From IMG/VR virus record IMGVR_UViG_3300023109_000027, positions 1-57,751 of that record: a stretch of 57,751 nt of DNA. One strand, given 5' to 3'. A model generated the notes under the pieces. That model searched no databases. It was not told the DNA's origin and saw nothing but the letters and a program-made list of their open reading frames with translations. The position numbers and the translations under genes are program-made. Origin of the DNA: a virus. Below, piece by piece: positions 8,051 through 14,758 of this stretch; position 1 is the first letter of the stretch, and each line of letters opens with the position of its first letter.

Positions 8051-8268
8051 AGCAACGCCTCTTTTAGTTTAAAAGTTAACGCGGGGGATAGGTCAGTTTC
8101 AATCCAATTAAGGACACCGTCGGGCGTCTGGCTCAATCGTGAAATAGCAGACCATTTGCCGCCCCCGTTTGCGGTCAACGTGACACAATGTCGATCGTGC
8201 CTGTAAAAGCTATAATCTACTGAGCCGTCTTCATTTCGCTCAGTATCCCAGTGCGTCCAATGTCTCAT
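8047..8268 (-). CDS. Hypothetical protein (73 aa)
   Basis: I start this gene at the ATG at 8268, which has GGAGGATC upstream; a longer frame would run through a leader hairpin. The product begins MRHWTHWDTERNEDGSVDYS and looks like a small beta-rich protein. Both it and the following gene start with a short HW-containing segment, but they are otherwise dissimilar. Function unknown. Confidence 0.6.
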   Translation of the reverse strand: MRHWTHWDTERNEDGSVDYSFYRHDRHCVTLTANGGGKWSAISRLSQTPDGVLNWIETDLSPALTFKLKEALL

Positions 8269-8289
8269 GTTTGATCCTCCAATAGATAA

Positions 8290-8310
8290 GGGGCGGGATT
8301 GCCCCGCCCC
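8290..8310 (-). promoter_or_regulatory. 5' leader stem-loop
   Basis: GGGGCGGG and CCCGCCCC pair around a 5-base loop, 22 bases upstream of the ATG at 8268. The following bases are not a good U-run, so I read it as a leader hairpin and not a terminator. Confidence 0.55.
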
Positions 8311-8336
8311 TGTTTTGCCTGATCTATGTGATTTCG

Positions 8337-8528
8337 TCAAGTATGAGCGTATCCGTCACGCTCTACGCAAAGCCACATGTTAGCCCAGTACACCGTAACC
8401 GCGTCGTCGCAATAGAATGTGTCTTTCACGCTCTCTAGAAAGCGGTCAAGCGTCGGGCGGGTAGTTTCGTCCAGCTCTGACCATTTGCGTTCCAAGGTGT
8501 CGCGTTGGGCGGTTGTCATATTAATCAT
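8337..8528 (-). CDS. Hypothetical protein (63 aa)
   Basis: Not recognised. The body (TTAQRDTLERKWSELDETTR) is helical and acidic, ending with an aromatic segment (VYWANMWLCVERDGYAHT). I use the ATG at 8528, with GGAAA upstream. An ATG at 8555 and a GTG at 8591 are alternatives with weaker signals. A small hairpin (8660-8676) lies in the gap upstream. Confidence 0.5.
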   Translation of the reverse strand: MINMTTAQRDTLERKWSELDETTRPTLDRFLESVKDTFYCDDAVTVYWANMWLCVERDGYAHT

Positions 8529-8702
8529 AGTTTCACTTTCCGGCTCGTCTGCCATGTTTGGTAGTCCAGCGGTTAAAGTTAACCTTTCCACCTTTTGAAT
8601 GTTTGCGGTTGCTGTCGGCTGCTCTGCGCTCGGCTCGGCTCTTTTGGGGGTCTGCGGGGGGTTTGGTGCTCAAACCATTTAAACAGATACCTACGCCGCC
8701 TC

Positions 8703-9014
8703 TCATAGCTTACACCGGAAAAAGGCGTGCTGTCCTACGTCGGCCCACACTTCGGTAAAATCAGAAAGGCTCTGGCTTGTCGCGCAATTGTCGATGGCGG
8801 GGTGCATCTTGCTATCGATCAAGTGCAAGTCGCTATCGCTGGGGTGCGCTGTATCCAATAGATTGACAAGGTCGTAATCTTTCCAATCGCTGGCGGTTGT
8901 AAATCCTTCGAGGTAAGCACGGGCGGTGCTTATGCCGTTCGAGGTGTAAAGCACTGTGTGGCTCTCGGTCCCGTCTAGCTCGAATGTCGAGGCTTCTATT
9001 TGATAGCGTTTCAT
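8703..9014 (-). CDS. Hypothetical protein (103 aa)
   Basis: The first gene of a transcription unit. Promoter, 5' stem-loop and AGGAGAACC precede its ATG at 9014. The product (MKRYQIEASTFELDGTESHT at the start) has no recognised motif. The regulatory layout suggests it is expressed on its own account early in infection. Confidence 0.6.
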   Translation of the reverse strand: MKRYQIEASTFELDGTESHTVLYTSNGISTARAYLEGFTTASDWKDYDLVNLLDTAHPSDSDLHLIDSKMHPAIDNCATSQSLSDFTEVWADVGQHAFFRCKL

Positions 9015-9036
9015 TGTGTCGGTTCTCCTATAGCAA

Positions 9037-9053
9037 GCGGGCAGGATGCCCGC
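9037..9053 (-). promoter_or_regulatory. 5' leader stem-loop
   Basis: GCGGGCA and TGCCCGC pair perfectly around a 3-base loop, between the promoter at 9063-9092 and the AGGAGAACC ribosome-binding site. It would sit at the 5' end of the mRNA. Confidence 0.6.
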
Positions 9054-9062
9054 CGCTCCTGC

Positions 9063-9092
9063 AGTATGGGATATCTCTTACTGATCTGTCAA
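9063..9092 (-). promoter_or_regulatory. Sigma-70-like promoter
   Basis: TTGACA, an 18-base spacer and CATACT on the minus strand, placed immediately after a terminator and before a leader hairpin. It should drive the gene at 8703-9014. Confidence 0.6.
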
Positions 9093-9096
9093 ACAT

Positions 9097-9121
9097 AAAA
9101 AAAGCCCGCGCTATGGCGGGC
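9097..9121 (-). terminator. Rho-independent terminator
   Basis: GCCCGC and GCGGGC form the stem, followed by seven T on the minus strand. It ends the transcript of the gene at 9149-9565, just before a new promoter. A 10-bp tandem duplication (CAAAGTTGGG) follows at 9121-9140. Confidence 0.85.
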
Positions 9122-9148
9122 AAAGTTGGGCAAAGTTGGGCGGGTTGT

Positions 9149-9565
9149 TTAGCCCAGTGTGATTTTTGCGCCTCTCAAAACATCCTCAACGATTTCGGTC
9201 ACCTCGTCGTTAATGTCGCGCTCTGATGCAATCTCTTCGATCTCGTTTTGGTAATCGGTTATGTCGAGGTTGTGATAAATTTCGTCGCGTATCTCGTCCA
9301 TATGATCCTGAATATCAAAAGCCTTTTCTTGTGATTTCAATTGCTCGGCAATTTCGCCCGAGACCATTGCGCCGAGTTGGTCTTTCAAAAGTTTAAAAAG
9401 GGGCAAGCGTATATCGTCCAGCATCAAAGCATTTTCTTGGTTAACGGTTCGAAGTGCTTCCATCTCTTCACGCAAGCGGGCTATTTCCACTTCACGGCGT
9501 TCGAGCATTTCACGCGCCGCGCTCAACTCGGTCTCATTGGTGTAGTCTGTTTTAGCTAGTTCCAT
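9149..9565 (-). CDS. Coiled-coil hypothetical protein (138 aa)
   Basis: A highly charged helical protein with clear heptads at about residues 15-45 (AAREMLERREVEIARLREEM) and an acidic C-terminal half rich in isoleucine, aspartate and glutamate. I use the ATG at 9565, preceded by TTTGGAGAACG; an in-frame TTG lies inside that motif. Function unknown. It is flanked by its own leader hairpin and a terminator, so it is a single-gene unit. Confidence 0.65.
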   Translation of the reverse strand: MELAKTDYTNETELSAAREMLERREVEIARLREEMEALRTVNQENALMLDDIRLPLFKLLKDQLGAMVSGEIAEQLKSQEKAFDIQDHMDEIRDEIYHNLDITDYQNEIEEIASERDINDEVTEIVEDVLRGAKITLG

Positions 9566-9590
9566 TTTTTCGTTCTCCAAACAAAGTTAA

Positions 9591-9612
9591 GGGGCAAGGT
9601 TTCCCCTGCCCC
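9591..9612 (-). promoter_or_regulatory. 5' leader stem-loop
   Basis: GGGGCA and TGCCCC pair with a smaller internal helix, 26 bases upstream of the ATG at 9565. It is followed by TTTGGAGAAC, the same order as at 9014 and 10778. A weak TTGCAC element lies further upstream. Confidence 0.5.
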
Positions 9613-9650
9613 AATATGCGCCATTGTAAAGTGCAAAGCAATAAAAAAAT

Positions 9651-10778
9651 TTAAGCCGCTATGCGGTTCCAATCTCGGGCGTTCATATTCAAAAGACGAC
9701 CCCCAAGGCGTTGATAGTCATCCGTCTGGTCAATATCACATTTGTTGCCCGCTGCTGTCACGGCGTTGATAAAGGTTGCCCGCGACAATGGGCGGTCGTT
9801 CTCATAGCCCGCTTGCCCTATAGTTGACATAAGGCCGTCAAGAACATTTGACGTTTCTTTTTTGGTCAAACGCATAACGGTTCCCAGATTGTTAACCGTG
9901 TCAGAAACCGAATATTCGCCTTCGATTGTGTCGGCGGCGGCTGCTTTCATCTTGTCCAGCACTTGGTCAAACATCTCGCGGCTGCTGTATGCTTCCACCA
10001 GATCACGAAGTTTTAAATTCAAGGCTCTATTATCGGCTTCCTGCGCCTCTCCCGATAACAAGCCCCAATCGTCACTATCCCTCGCGCTGGTGATATGGCT
10101 GCTCCGAGTTTTGTTCTCGGTTTGCATGCCATTAAGGCATGCTAAGGTCCAAAAAAGCTGGTAAGCTGACACCGATCCCTGCCCCGTCTCCGAGTTAGAA
10201 AAGCCGCAACCGTTCGCCATTACATCTGACACGTTTGCACCCGCCCCAGTATGAACAAGGCTTTTAAACCGCATATACAATTTGCTGTCGCTAATTTTTG
10301 CGTTCACGACCTGAAGTTGCGCGGGGTTTTCCATCAACGGCGGCAAAATGGTTTGGATCATATTATCATTATCAAAACACTTAAACCTGTCGGAAAGCAA
10401 CGCTCGGGCGGTGCCGTTCGTTTCGTCGGTGTCGAGAAAAGTACGAAGCATTTTCCGCTTAGGCTCTTGATCAAAGTGAGCGTTAATCAGATTGTCGAAC
10501 TCAAAAGGGTAATGTGTTTGAAGGCGGCGGGCCGTGCGGGCCTCAATGTCGCAATGCGCGGCTAGCTGTTGGAAAGCTACGTTGTTTATTTTTAAATGGC
10601 GGGTAGGTTCGCCGCCTTTTGCTTCAATAACTAATATTGGTTCGTTTGTTTCTGAATTGGTGATCTTTTGCAGATCATTTGTAGGGGTCAAAAAATCAGC
10701 CTTGCGGGCGGCTTGGTCTTGGACCTGTTGCATTAGCTGGGTTAAACTGTTGTTAGAGTTTTCGATTGAATGTGACAT
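9651..10778 (-). CDS. DUF932-family protein
   Basis: The 375-residue protein resembles the DUF932 phage/plasmid family, whose role is unknown. Supporting segments are RTFLDTDETNGTARALLSDR (the conserved switch from a mid-domain strand to an L-S-D-R-F helix), KLYMRFKSL, and the downstream GCGFSNSETGQGSVSAYQLF. Members are common on plasmids and phages. The gene has promoter, leader stem-loop and TTTTTGGAGAACG upstream and appears strongly expressed. It lies in the accessory region beside another large unknown gene. Confidence 0.65.
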   Translation of the reverse strand: MSHSIENSNNSLTQLMQQVQDQAARKADFLTPTNDLQKITNSETNEPILVIEAKGGEPTRHLKINNVAFQQLAAHCDIEARTARRLQTHYPFEFDNLINAHFDQEPKRKMLRTFLDTDETNGTARALLSDRFKCFDNDNMIQTILPPLMENPAQLQVVNAKISDSKLYMRFKSLVHTGAGANVSDVMANGCGFSNSETGQGSVSAYQLFWTLACLNGMQTENKTRSSHITSARDSDDWGLLSGEAQEADNRALNLKLRDLVEAYSSREMFDQVLDKMKAAAADTIEGEYSVSDTVNNLGTVMRLTKKETSNVLDGLMSTIGQAGYENDRPLSRATFINAVTAAGNKCDIDQTDDYQRLGGRLLNMNARDWNRIAA

Positions 10779-10801
10779 TTTACGTTCTCCAAAAAGTTAA
10801 A

Positions 10802-10821
10802 GGGCGCGATCTCTCGCACCC
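10802..10821 (-). promoter_or_regulatory. 5' leader stem-loop
   Basis: GGGCGCGA pairs with TCGCACCC (one mismatch) between the promoter at 10824-10852 and the GGAGAAC site of the DUF932 gene. Confidence 0.5.
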
Positions 10822-10823
10822 CC

Positions 10824-10852
10824 TTCATATAGAAACCCGCATACATAATCAA
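10824..10852 (-). promoter_or_regulatory. Sigma-70-like promoter of the DUF932 gene
   Basis: TTGATT, 17 bases, TATGAA on the minus strand, overlapping a TATATG alternative. The leader hairpin begins directly downstream. Confidence 0.45.
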
Positions 10853-10870
10853 GCGGAAATTTCTAATCGT

Positions 10871-11572
10871 CTATTCCTCTCCAATATCGCCCGCAATATG
10901 GTGCCGGATAATTGAACGGGGCGGCAAGCCCGAAACAAAGCGACGCAATTTATCCCCGTCGGTTTCGGACTGATCCTGCGCGGCTGTCGCTGTCCAGTGC
11001 AACGCGACGTTTCCCCCGCTGGCATAGCAACCGCCCGCCTGATCAGGATCAGCGGCTTTCTTTTTACTCGCGCCGTGTGCTGTAAATCCAACTGCAAAAG
11101 TTCTTTCGAGCCTAGCGCAAAGCGGATCACCATTGCCGCAATCGGCGCAACTAAACTCCGCGATTGTTTCAGCGGGACAACGTACAATTAAAGAACCATT
11201 GACAGATTGTTTCTTTTTACCCTGCCAAAAACGTTCCGCAACGGTCACAACACAAGGCACCTTAAACCGCATAAATTTTGCCGCGATTTCTGCGGTCTTT
11301 GCGCTATAGTTTATCACGGTTTTATTTGCCGCAAGTTTTCGTTTCCAGTGTAACGGCGAAAAGTGGGAATAGGTGAACGATACACCTTTGACAGGTTTAG
11401 CATCTAAAACAGCGTCAAGATAATCAACATCTATTTTTGACGCGCCGCAACCGCTCGGGTTAAGTTCACAACTAACTGGGCAAGTTCCGTAATTGCTACC
11501 ATCGCCCGCTCTATATGTGACTGCAATTCCCCGCGTCTTTTTTGCGCGGCTATATTCGACAGTTTTTAGCAT
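10871..11572 (-). CDS. Cysteine-rich hypothetical protein (233 aa)
   Basis: Not recognised with confidence. The protein holds two cysteine clusters, GTCPVSCELNPSGCG near residues 30-44 and FSCADCGNGDPLCARLERTF near 140-160, either of which could bind metal. Ring-like hydrophobic strands (VPCVVTVAERFW; GSLIVRCPAETIAEF) lie between. The C-terminus (RRFVSGLPPRSIIRHHIAGD) is basic. Its start overlaps the previous gene by seven bases. A nucleic-acid-related role is possible but not shown. Confidence 0.6.
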   Translation of the reverse strand: MLKTVEYSRAKKTRGIAVTYRAGDGSNYGTCPVSCELNPSGCGASKIDVDYLDAVLDAKPVKGVSFTYSHFSPLHWKRKLAANKTVINYSAKTAEIAAKFMRFKVPCVVTVAERFWQGKKKQSVNGSLIVRCPAETIAEFSCADCGNGDPLCARLERTFAVGFTAHGASKKKAADPDQAGGCYASGGNVALHWTATAAQDQSETDGDKLRRFVSGLPPRSIIRHHIAGDIGEE

Positions 11573-11796
11573 AGCGTTTTTACCCCATATTCCGGCGATA
11601 GGCTTATGCCTGTCGATACGTCTTTATTCGTTGAAATATTTTCCGAAAACCTCCGGCTATGCAAAACGCGCAACGCGCCGTGGTGCGTCGGGTAATGGCA
11701 ACTTTTAGAAAGCCATAATGTCCACATTCTAGTGCGTCGGTTCCAGTATCTAGGCTGTCCCAAAAAGGAATATTTCTTATAAATTACGTTAGCCAT
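11566..11796 (-). CDS. Small basic hypothetical protein (76 aa)
   Basis: Start chosen at the ATG at 11796, which follows ATTGGAGAACGCT, the exact consensus leader motif of this phage. The product is basic and aromatic (YKKYSFLGQPRYWNRRTRMW) with several histidines. It overlaps the next gene by seven bases and follows a terminator, so the pair forms a two-gene unit. Function unknown. Confidence 0.6.
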   Translation of the reverse strand: MANVIYKKYSFLGQPRYWNRRTRMWTLWLSKSCHYPTHHGALRVLHSRRFSENISTNKDVSTGISLSPEYGVKTLC

Positions 11797-11833
11797 AGCG
11801 TTCTCCAATATATGCAATGTCCCATATCTATAA

Positions 11834-11861
11834 AAGAAAAAAGCCCGCCTGTAAAGCGGGC
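11834..11861 (-). terminator. Rho-independent terminator
   Basis: GCCCGC and GCGGGC flank a 7-base loop and are followed by a T-rich run on the minus strand. It closes the operon that ends with the 34-residue gene at 11875-11979. Confidence 0.85.
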
Positions 11862-11874
11862 AGTTTCTAAAGTT

Positions 11875-11979
11875 TTATCGTCGGCGTTTTCGCGTTGGTT
11901 TTTTGCGGTTCGCTCTTTTGCTCAATTCCTCGTAATCGCTGCCATAAAGCAATCGACCTATTAGTTCAAAAATAAACAT
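11875..11979 (-). CDS. Very small basic protein (34 aa)
   Basis: A short frame between the gene at 11983 and the terminator. It starts three bases after the previous stop and has GGGAGAAAG upstream. The product begins MFIFELIGRLLYGSDYEELS and ends in a string of lysines and arginines. The amphipathic start plus basic tail could bind membrane or nucleic acid. Its neat placement before the terminator supports it. Confidence 0.5.
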   Translation of the reverse strand: MFIFELIGRLLYGSDYEELSKRANRKKPTRKRRR

Positions 11980-11982
11980 TGG

Positions 11983-12165
11983 TTAGGCTTTCTCCCTTTC
12001 TTCCGTGATATTCATTCGTGTGATTGTCTTCGCGTTGCTCTCTATGGCACACATAAATTCGTTGTTCTTGAGCCATGCGTAAGCTTCTTCGTGCAGCGTT
12101 GCCTCAACATCGTGGGCATTTTCTGCCAGCACATGAATCTCACAGGTGATCTTATAAGTATTCAT
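11983..12165 (-). CDS. Small hypothetical protein (60 aa)
   Basis: Starts MNTYKITCEIHVLAENAHDV and looks like a small alpha/beta protein. Its ATG overlaps the stop of the previous gene (ATGA). Such short proteins with a beta-strand plus helix pattern are frequent in phage accessory regions; function unknown. Confidence 0.55.
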   Translation of the reverse strand: MNTYKITCEIHVLAENAHDVEATLHEEAYAWLKNNEFMCAIESNAKTITRMNITEEREKA

Positions 12166-12518
12166 TCGAGTTCCTGCCGTGACAGTGTTATGTTGCGGTT
12201 AGCCTGATCCACAAAACGTCTGTAAATGTCTTTCTGGAACTCGGCCTTAGTTCGAGTGTCCGCATTGGTGTGCAATCCTACGTGGCTTCTTACATCCTCT
12301 GCCGTGATCGGTCGGCCTTTTAAATCCTTATCACGAAGCCAAGCCCCGTTGATCGTTTCAACGGCGTGGCAACGAACGTAAAATTCCTCCCAATTCTTTT
12401 CCGTAATCGCATTTAAGCCAACCGACATGGTGCCCCAAATTAAAGCACTGGTGATAGGCCAGACGGCGTCGTCTTTATAGTCGGCTTTTACACCGCATAA
12501 ATCATAATTTAAACTCAT
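12162..12518 (-). CDS. Hypothetical phage protein (118 aa)
   Basis: First gene of an operon. A good promoter (12548-12576) and AAATGGAGAACATGCT precede its ATG. The protein has conserved-looking segments (SALIWGTMSVGLNAITEKNW; EEFYVRCHAVETINGAWL) and a predicted helical C-terminus. It resembles proteins I associate with unannotated marine phage genes, but no function is known. Confidence 0.6.
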   Translation of the reverse strand: MSLNYDLCGVKADYKDDAVWPITSALIWGTMSVGLNAITEKNWEEFYVRCHAVETINGAWLRDKDLKGRPITAEDVRSHVGLHTNADTRTKAEFQKDIYRRFVDQANRNITLSRQELE

Positions 12519-12547
12519 AGCATGTTCTCCATTTAGCTAACCCTTAG

Positions 12548-12576
12548 AGTATATGCGATTATATGGGAGAAATCAA
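12548..12576 (-). promoter_or_regulatory. Sigma-70-like promoter inside the 3' end of the nuclease gene
   Basis: TTGATT, 17 bases, TATACT on the minus strand. The spacer contains CTCCCATATAATCGC, nearly identical to the spacer of the promoter at 17926-17954. The -35 lies within the last codons of the upstream nuclease gene. Confidence 0.65.
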
Positions 12577-12999
12577 GTCGAAAAGAACAGGCCAATCAAA
12601 AGGATTTGTGCCTTCATACACCGGATCGGTCTTTAGCCCGTCTGTTTTGACCGCTATTGCCTGATCCGCACGATACAAAAGAACGACAGGTTTTTTCCCC
12701 CAGTTCTGATGCTGCTTAACCAATATCCAACTGCTACTGTGTCGGTGCCTCGTTAGCCAAGAAACTTGGTGCGGGCTTAACCGTACCGCATTGGCCTTGC
12801 AAAACTTTAATTCTACAAAATGAAATAGCCCGCGTTCATCGCAGATCATAAGGTCGGGTATGCCCTGACCGACAGAGTTTTCTATTCTAGTCAGGCTTAA
12901 CTGGGGCCTAACCTTTTTCGCGGCTGTCCTCAACTGTTGATAAAACGCCGCTTCCGTCGGAATCTTCGGTTGGGGTAATGTCGATAATGTCTGAGCCAT
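12559..12999 (-). CDS. PD-(D/E)XK nuclease, VRR-NUC or Holliday-junction-resolvase-like
   Basis: The 146-residue protein has a compact nuclease signature: E40, GIPDLM with D49, then FHFVELKF with E63 and K65, the D...ExK core of this superfamily. Small stand-alone members act on branched DNA or aid recombination and packaging. The ATG at 12999 has AAAGGA six bases upstream. The gene overlaps the small terminase gene by 92 bases in another frame, an unusually long overlap. Its C-terminus houses the promoter of the next operon. Confidence 0.7.
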   Translation of the reverse strand: MAQTLSTLPQPKIPTEAAFYQQLRTAAKKVRPQLSLTRIENSVGQGIPDLMICDERGLFHFVELKFCKANAVRLSPHQVSWLTRHRHSSSWILVKQHQNWGKKPVVLLYRADQAIAVKTDGLKTDPVYEGTNPFDWPVLFDLISPI

Positions 13000-13567
13000 T
13001 GGATTCCTTTAGTTCCTTCAACGCTTTCATCACCTCATCCTTGTCCATGTTGTCGATACTGCCGTGTCTGATCTCCGCCTTGCTAACGTATATATCACCC
13101 TGCGCCTGTCCCCGTCTATACTCGGCTTGTACCGCGGCACTGTACGCCCCGTTTTCGAGGGCCACATCACGGATTTTCTGCAAGTCTCGAACGTGTCTGC
13201 TGTAGTTGATGGCAAAACGTTCATCCAGTTCGTTTCGATACCGCCTGATAGCTGCCACAACATGCGGGCATTTGTGAGGGTTGGTTAACTCATATGCACG
13301 GGTGTGGGCTGAACTCTCGGGGTAGCCCGCTCGAATAGCGGCTTCCTTATAAGTTATCATACCATCGTTGCTTACAAGCTCTTTTACAAAAAGCTCCTGC
13401 TTACGCGTCAAAGGGCTGTCCGCTGTCTTATACTTCGCGCCTCGGGGATCAGAACGGTTGGCCTCTTTATCCACGGCTAGTCCGGTATGCTTTCTAGGGA
13501 TAGGCCTCGCTTTAATCCTCAAGGGCTTGGGGAGTTTTGCAAGATCAGCGTTTGTTTTTTTAGGCAC
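12908..13567 (-). CDS. Terminase small subunit
   Basis: The 219-residue protein contains a Terminase_2-type DNA-binding domain at about 50-130: LTRKQELFVKELVSNDG, TYKEAAIRAGYPESSAHTRA, then a basic recognition segment VVAAIRRYRNELDERF. Small terminases recognise pac or cos DNA and hand it to the large subunit. The N-terminus is basic and the C-terminus acidic and disordered-looking. I use the GTG at 13567, preceded by GGAGAGAACC; a GTG 12 bases earlier is possible. It is separated from the large subunit by about 5.7 kb. Confidence 0.8.
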   Translation of the reverse strand: MPKKTNADLAKLPKPLRIKARPIPRKHTGLAVDKEANRSDPRGAKYKTADSPLTRKQELFVKELVSNDGMITYKEAAIRAGYPESSAHTRAYELTNPHKCPHVVAAIRRYRNELDERFAINYSRHVRDLQKIRDVALENGAYSAAVQAEYRRGQAQGDIYVSKAEIRHGSIDNMDKDEVMKALKELKESNGSDIIDITPTEDSDGSGVLSTVEDSREKG

Positions 13568-13611
13568 GGTTCTCTCCACTGCAAATAACTATACAATACC
13601 TTTTAGCAACA

Positions 13612-13861
13612 TATAGTATACCCCGCCAGAAAAACTTTCGTAACTTTTTTCGTGGGGATTTTGGCTTAACGCAGAAGGCGGCTTAACCATTTTGGTCAAA
13701 AAAGTGCCAAAGTAACACCTATCTTTAGTATGGAGTTACCGAAAATGTTACCCTTTTTTGCCCTTTTTTTGTTTGATTACATACTGGTAACTTTTATAAC
13801 ACCGGTAACGCCTATATTTTTCGTTTTTTATTTTTTTATTTTTCTGGGAGGGTATACTATA
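13612..13861. other. AT-rich control region with GTAAC boxes, framed by a perfect inverted repeat
   Basis: TATAGTATACCC (13612-13623) and GGGTATACTATA (13850-13861) are perfect inverted 12-mers. The gene-free interval between them holds six GTAAC or GTTAC boxes (13640, 13712, 13735, 13747, 13787, 13805), with a seventh at 13865, and long T tracts. Two of the boxes form a direct repeat, GGTAAC plus a TATA run. The layout suits a replication origin or a divergent regulatory region ahead of the small terminase gene. Confidence 0.6.
13615..13643 (-). promoter_or_regulatory. Putative promoter of the small terminase gene
   Basis: A good -10, TATACT, lies about 48 bases upstream of the GTG. The -35 (TTACGA, 17-base spacer) is poor and overlaps a GTAAC box, as expected if an activator is needed. 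Confidence 0.4.
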
Positions 13862-14009
13862 AGTGTTACTAACGATACAGGCTCCCGCCTAAATTAAGAC
13901 GAGAGCCTGATCCGCGATCCTGCCACCACTATGTCAAAGTGGCCTACCGCGTGAGAGTGTTAAGCGACCGCTCCCTGCGCAAAGGCGGGTTAAAACCCCT
14001 AAACCCGCC
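13862..14009. other. Non-coding stretch with hairpins
   Basis: No gene is supported here. CAGGCTC (13878-13884) can pair with GAGCCTG (13903-13909), a copy of the dispersed 15-bp motif follows, and GGCGGGTT (13984-13991) pairs with AACCCGCC (14002-14009) right after the stop of the next minus-strand gene. The last hairpin may end that operon, though its U-run is weak. An outward plus-strand transcript from TATACT at 13853 would fold these elements. Confidence 0.45.
13906..13920 (+). repeat. Copy of the dispersed 15-bp motif
   Basis: CCTGATCCGCGATCC in a non-coding stretch; the core TGATCCGCGATC is identical to the copy at 14669. Confidence 0.6.
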
Positions 14010-14363
14010 CTATTCGATTAGATTGATTTCTTTTGGCGGTTCACCCAGTTCGAGCCGGACGATTATTCTGTTGCTTTCCTTGTCATGCTCAAACGTCATA
14101 ACGTCCCCTGCTTTGGCGCGTCTTGTCAGTCCTTCGACGGACAGGAGTTTATCGCCCCGCGGTCGGCGGTACAATCTTATTTGTGTTGGTGTATATTCGT
14201 GACCATCGTCGTAGTGCGCCAGTATAACGTTTTTGCCTCCATTTTCTATGAAGTCGTATCCCAACTCGGGTAGGCATTCCCGAAAGAATTTTACGACGCT
14301 TTTATTGGCGTCTATGATGCTTTTGTTGAGCATTCGTTGTGTGATGTTTATTCGGGCTTTCAT
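14010..14363 (-). CDS. Hypothetical protein, possibly a beta-barrel DNA-binding domain
   Basis: 117 residues. The C-terminal half (LSVEGLTRRAKAGDVMTFEH, then NRIIVRLE) resembles the strand-turn-strand pattern of B3/EcoRII-N-like or AbrB-like barrels, where a helix is followed by A-G-D and a beta hairpin. The N-terminal half is helical and basic. The ATG follows TTATGGAGAACTATT. The gene overlaps the previous one by 62 bases in another frame. The DNA-binding idea is only an inference. Confidence 0.5.
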   Translation of the reverse strand: MKARINITQRMLNKSIIDANKSVVKFFRECLPELGYDFIENGGKNVILAHYDDGHEYTPTQIRLYRRPRGDKLLSVEGLTRRAKAGDVMTFEHDKESNRIIVRLELGEPPKEINLIE

Positions 14364-14604
14364 AATAGTTCTCCATAATTGCTCTTAGTTTTTTTGTCAT
14401 ATCTTTAGACAACTCTTTGCCGTCGTTAAACGGAGTGTCTTTTTCTATTGTTACGAGAGAGGTCCGCGTCCGCGAATACCATTCTTTTCTGTCGTATTCA
14501 TAACTCAGCACCACGTCGTGAAAGTCGTGTCGGTGCATATAGTAATCGACGTAAGCGGTTCCGTGGAAGCATTGAATTGTCCACGGCCTAGAAGTCTGGT
14601 TCAT
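14302..14604 (-). CDS. Hypothetical protein (100 aa)
   Basis: An aromatic- and histidine-rich protein (HGTAYVDYYMHRHDFHDVVL) with a basic C-terminal end (HHTTNAQQKHHRRQ). Not recognised. GGGAGAAGAAT precedes its ATG, which lies inside the end of the 56-residue gene upstream. Confidence 0.55.
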   Translation of the reverse strand: MNQTSRPWTIQCFHGTAYVDYYMHRHDFHDVVLSYEYDRKEWYSRTRTSLVTIEKDTPFNDGKELSKDMTKKLRAIMENYYESPNKHHTTNAQQKHHRRQ

Positions 14605-14758
14605 ATTCTTCTCCCACGGCTATAGCTGCTTTGATGCTGTTTAGTGTTTCTGTTGCTTTTTGGATGGCCCGTGATCCGCGATCTTCGAACCAGCAATCGT
14701 CGAGTTGACGCTCCGCTTGGAGCAGAGCGTCTTCGATGTGTTTGGGTTTATTCCGCAT
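14588..14758 (-). CDS. Small hypothetical protein (56 aa)
   Basis: Begins at the ATG immediately after the previous stop codon (TAA ATG) and overlaps the next gene by 17 bases. The product (MRNKPKHIEDALLQAERQLD at the start) is helical and acidic. The gene carries a copy of the dispersed 15-bp motif, which encodes EDRGSRAI here. Its exact fit in the operon supports it. Confidence 0.6.
   Translation of the reverse strand: MRNKPKHIEDALLQAERQLDDCWFEDRGSRAIQKATETLNSIKAAIAVGEEYEPDF
14669..14683 (+). repeat. Copy of the dispersed 15-bp motif
   Basis: CCGTGATCCGCGATC, the consensus form, within the 56-residue gene. An identical copy in the opposite orientation lies at 31220. Confidence 0.65.

Noticed and set aside
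8555-8600. Plus-strand GGTAGTCCAGCGGTTA resembling a tRNA D-arm
   Set aside because: No acceptor stem, anticodon arm or T-arm could be completed around it.
9121-9140. CAAAGTTGGG tandem duplication
   Set aside because: Only two copies and no structure; likely a slippage event without function.
10849-11187. 112-codon frame inside the cysteine-rich gene
   Set aside because: It lies on the same strand in another frame of a better-supported gene and has no ribosome-binding site.
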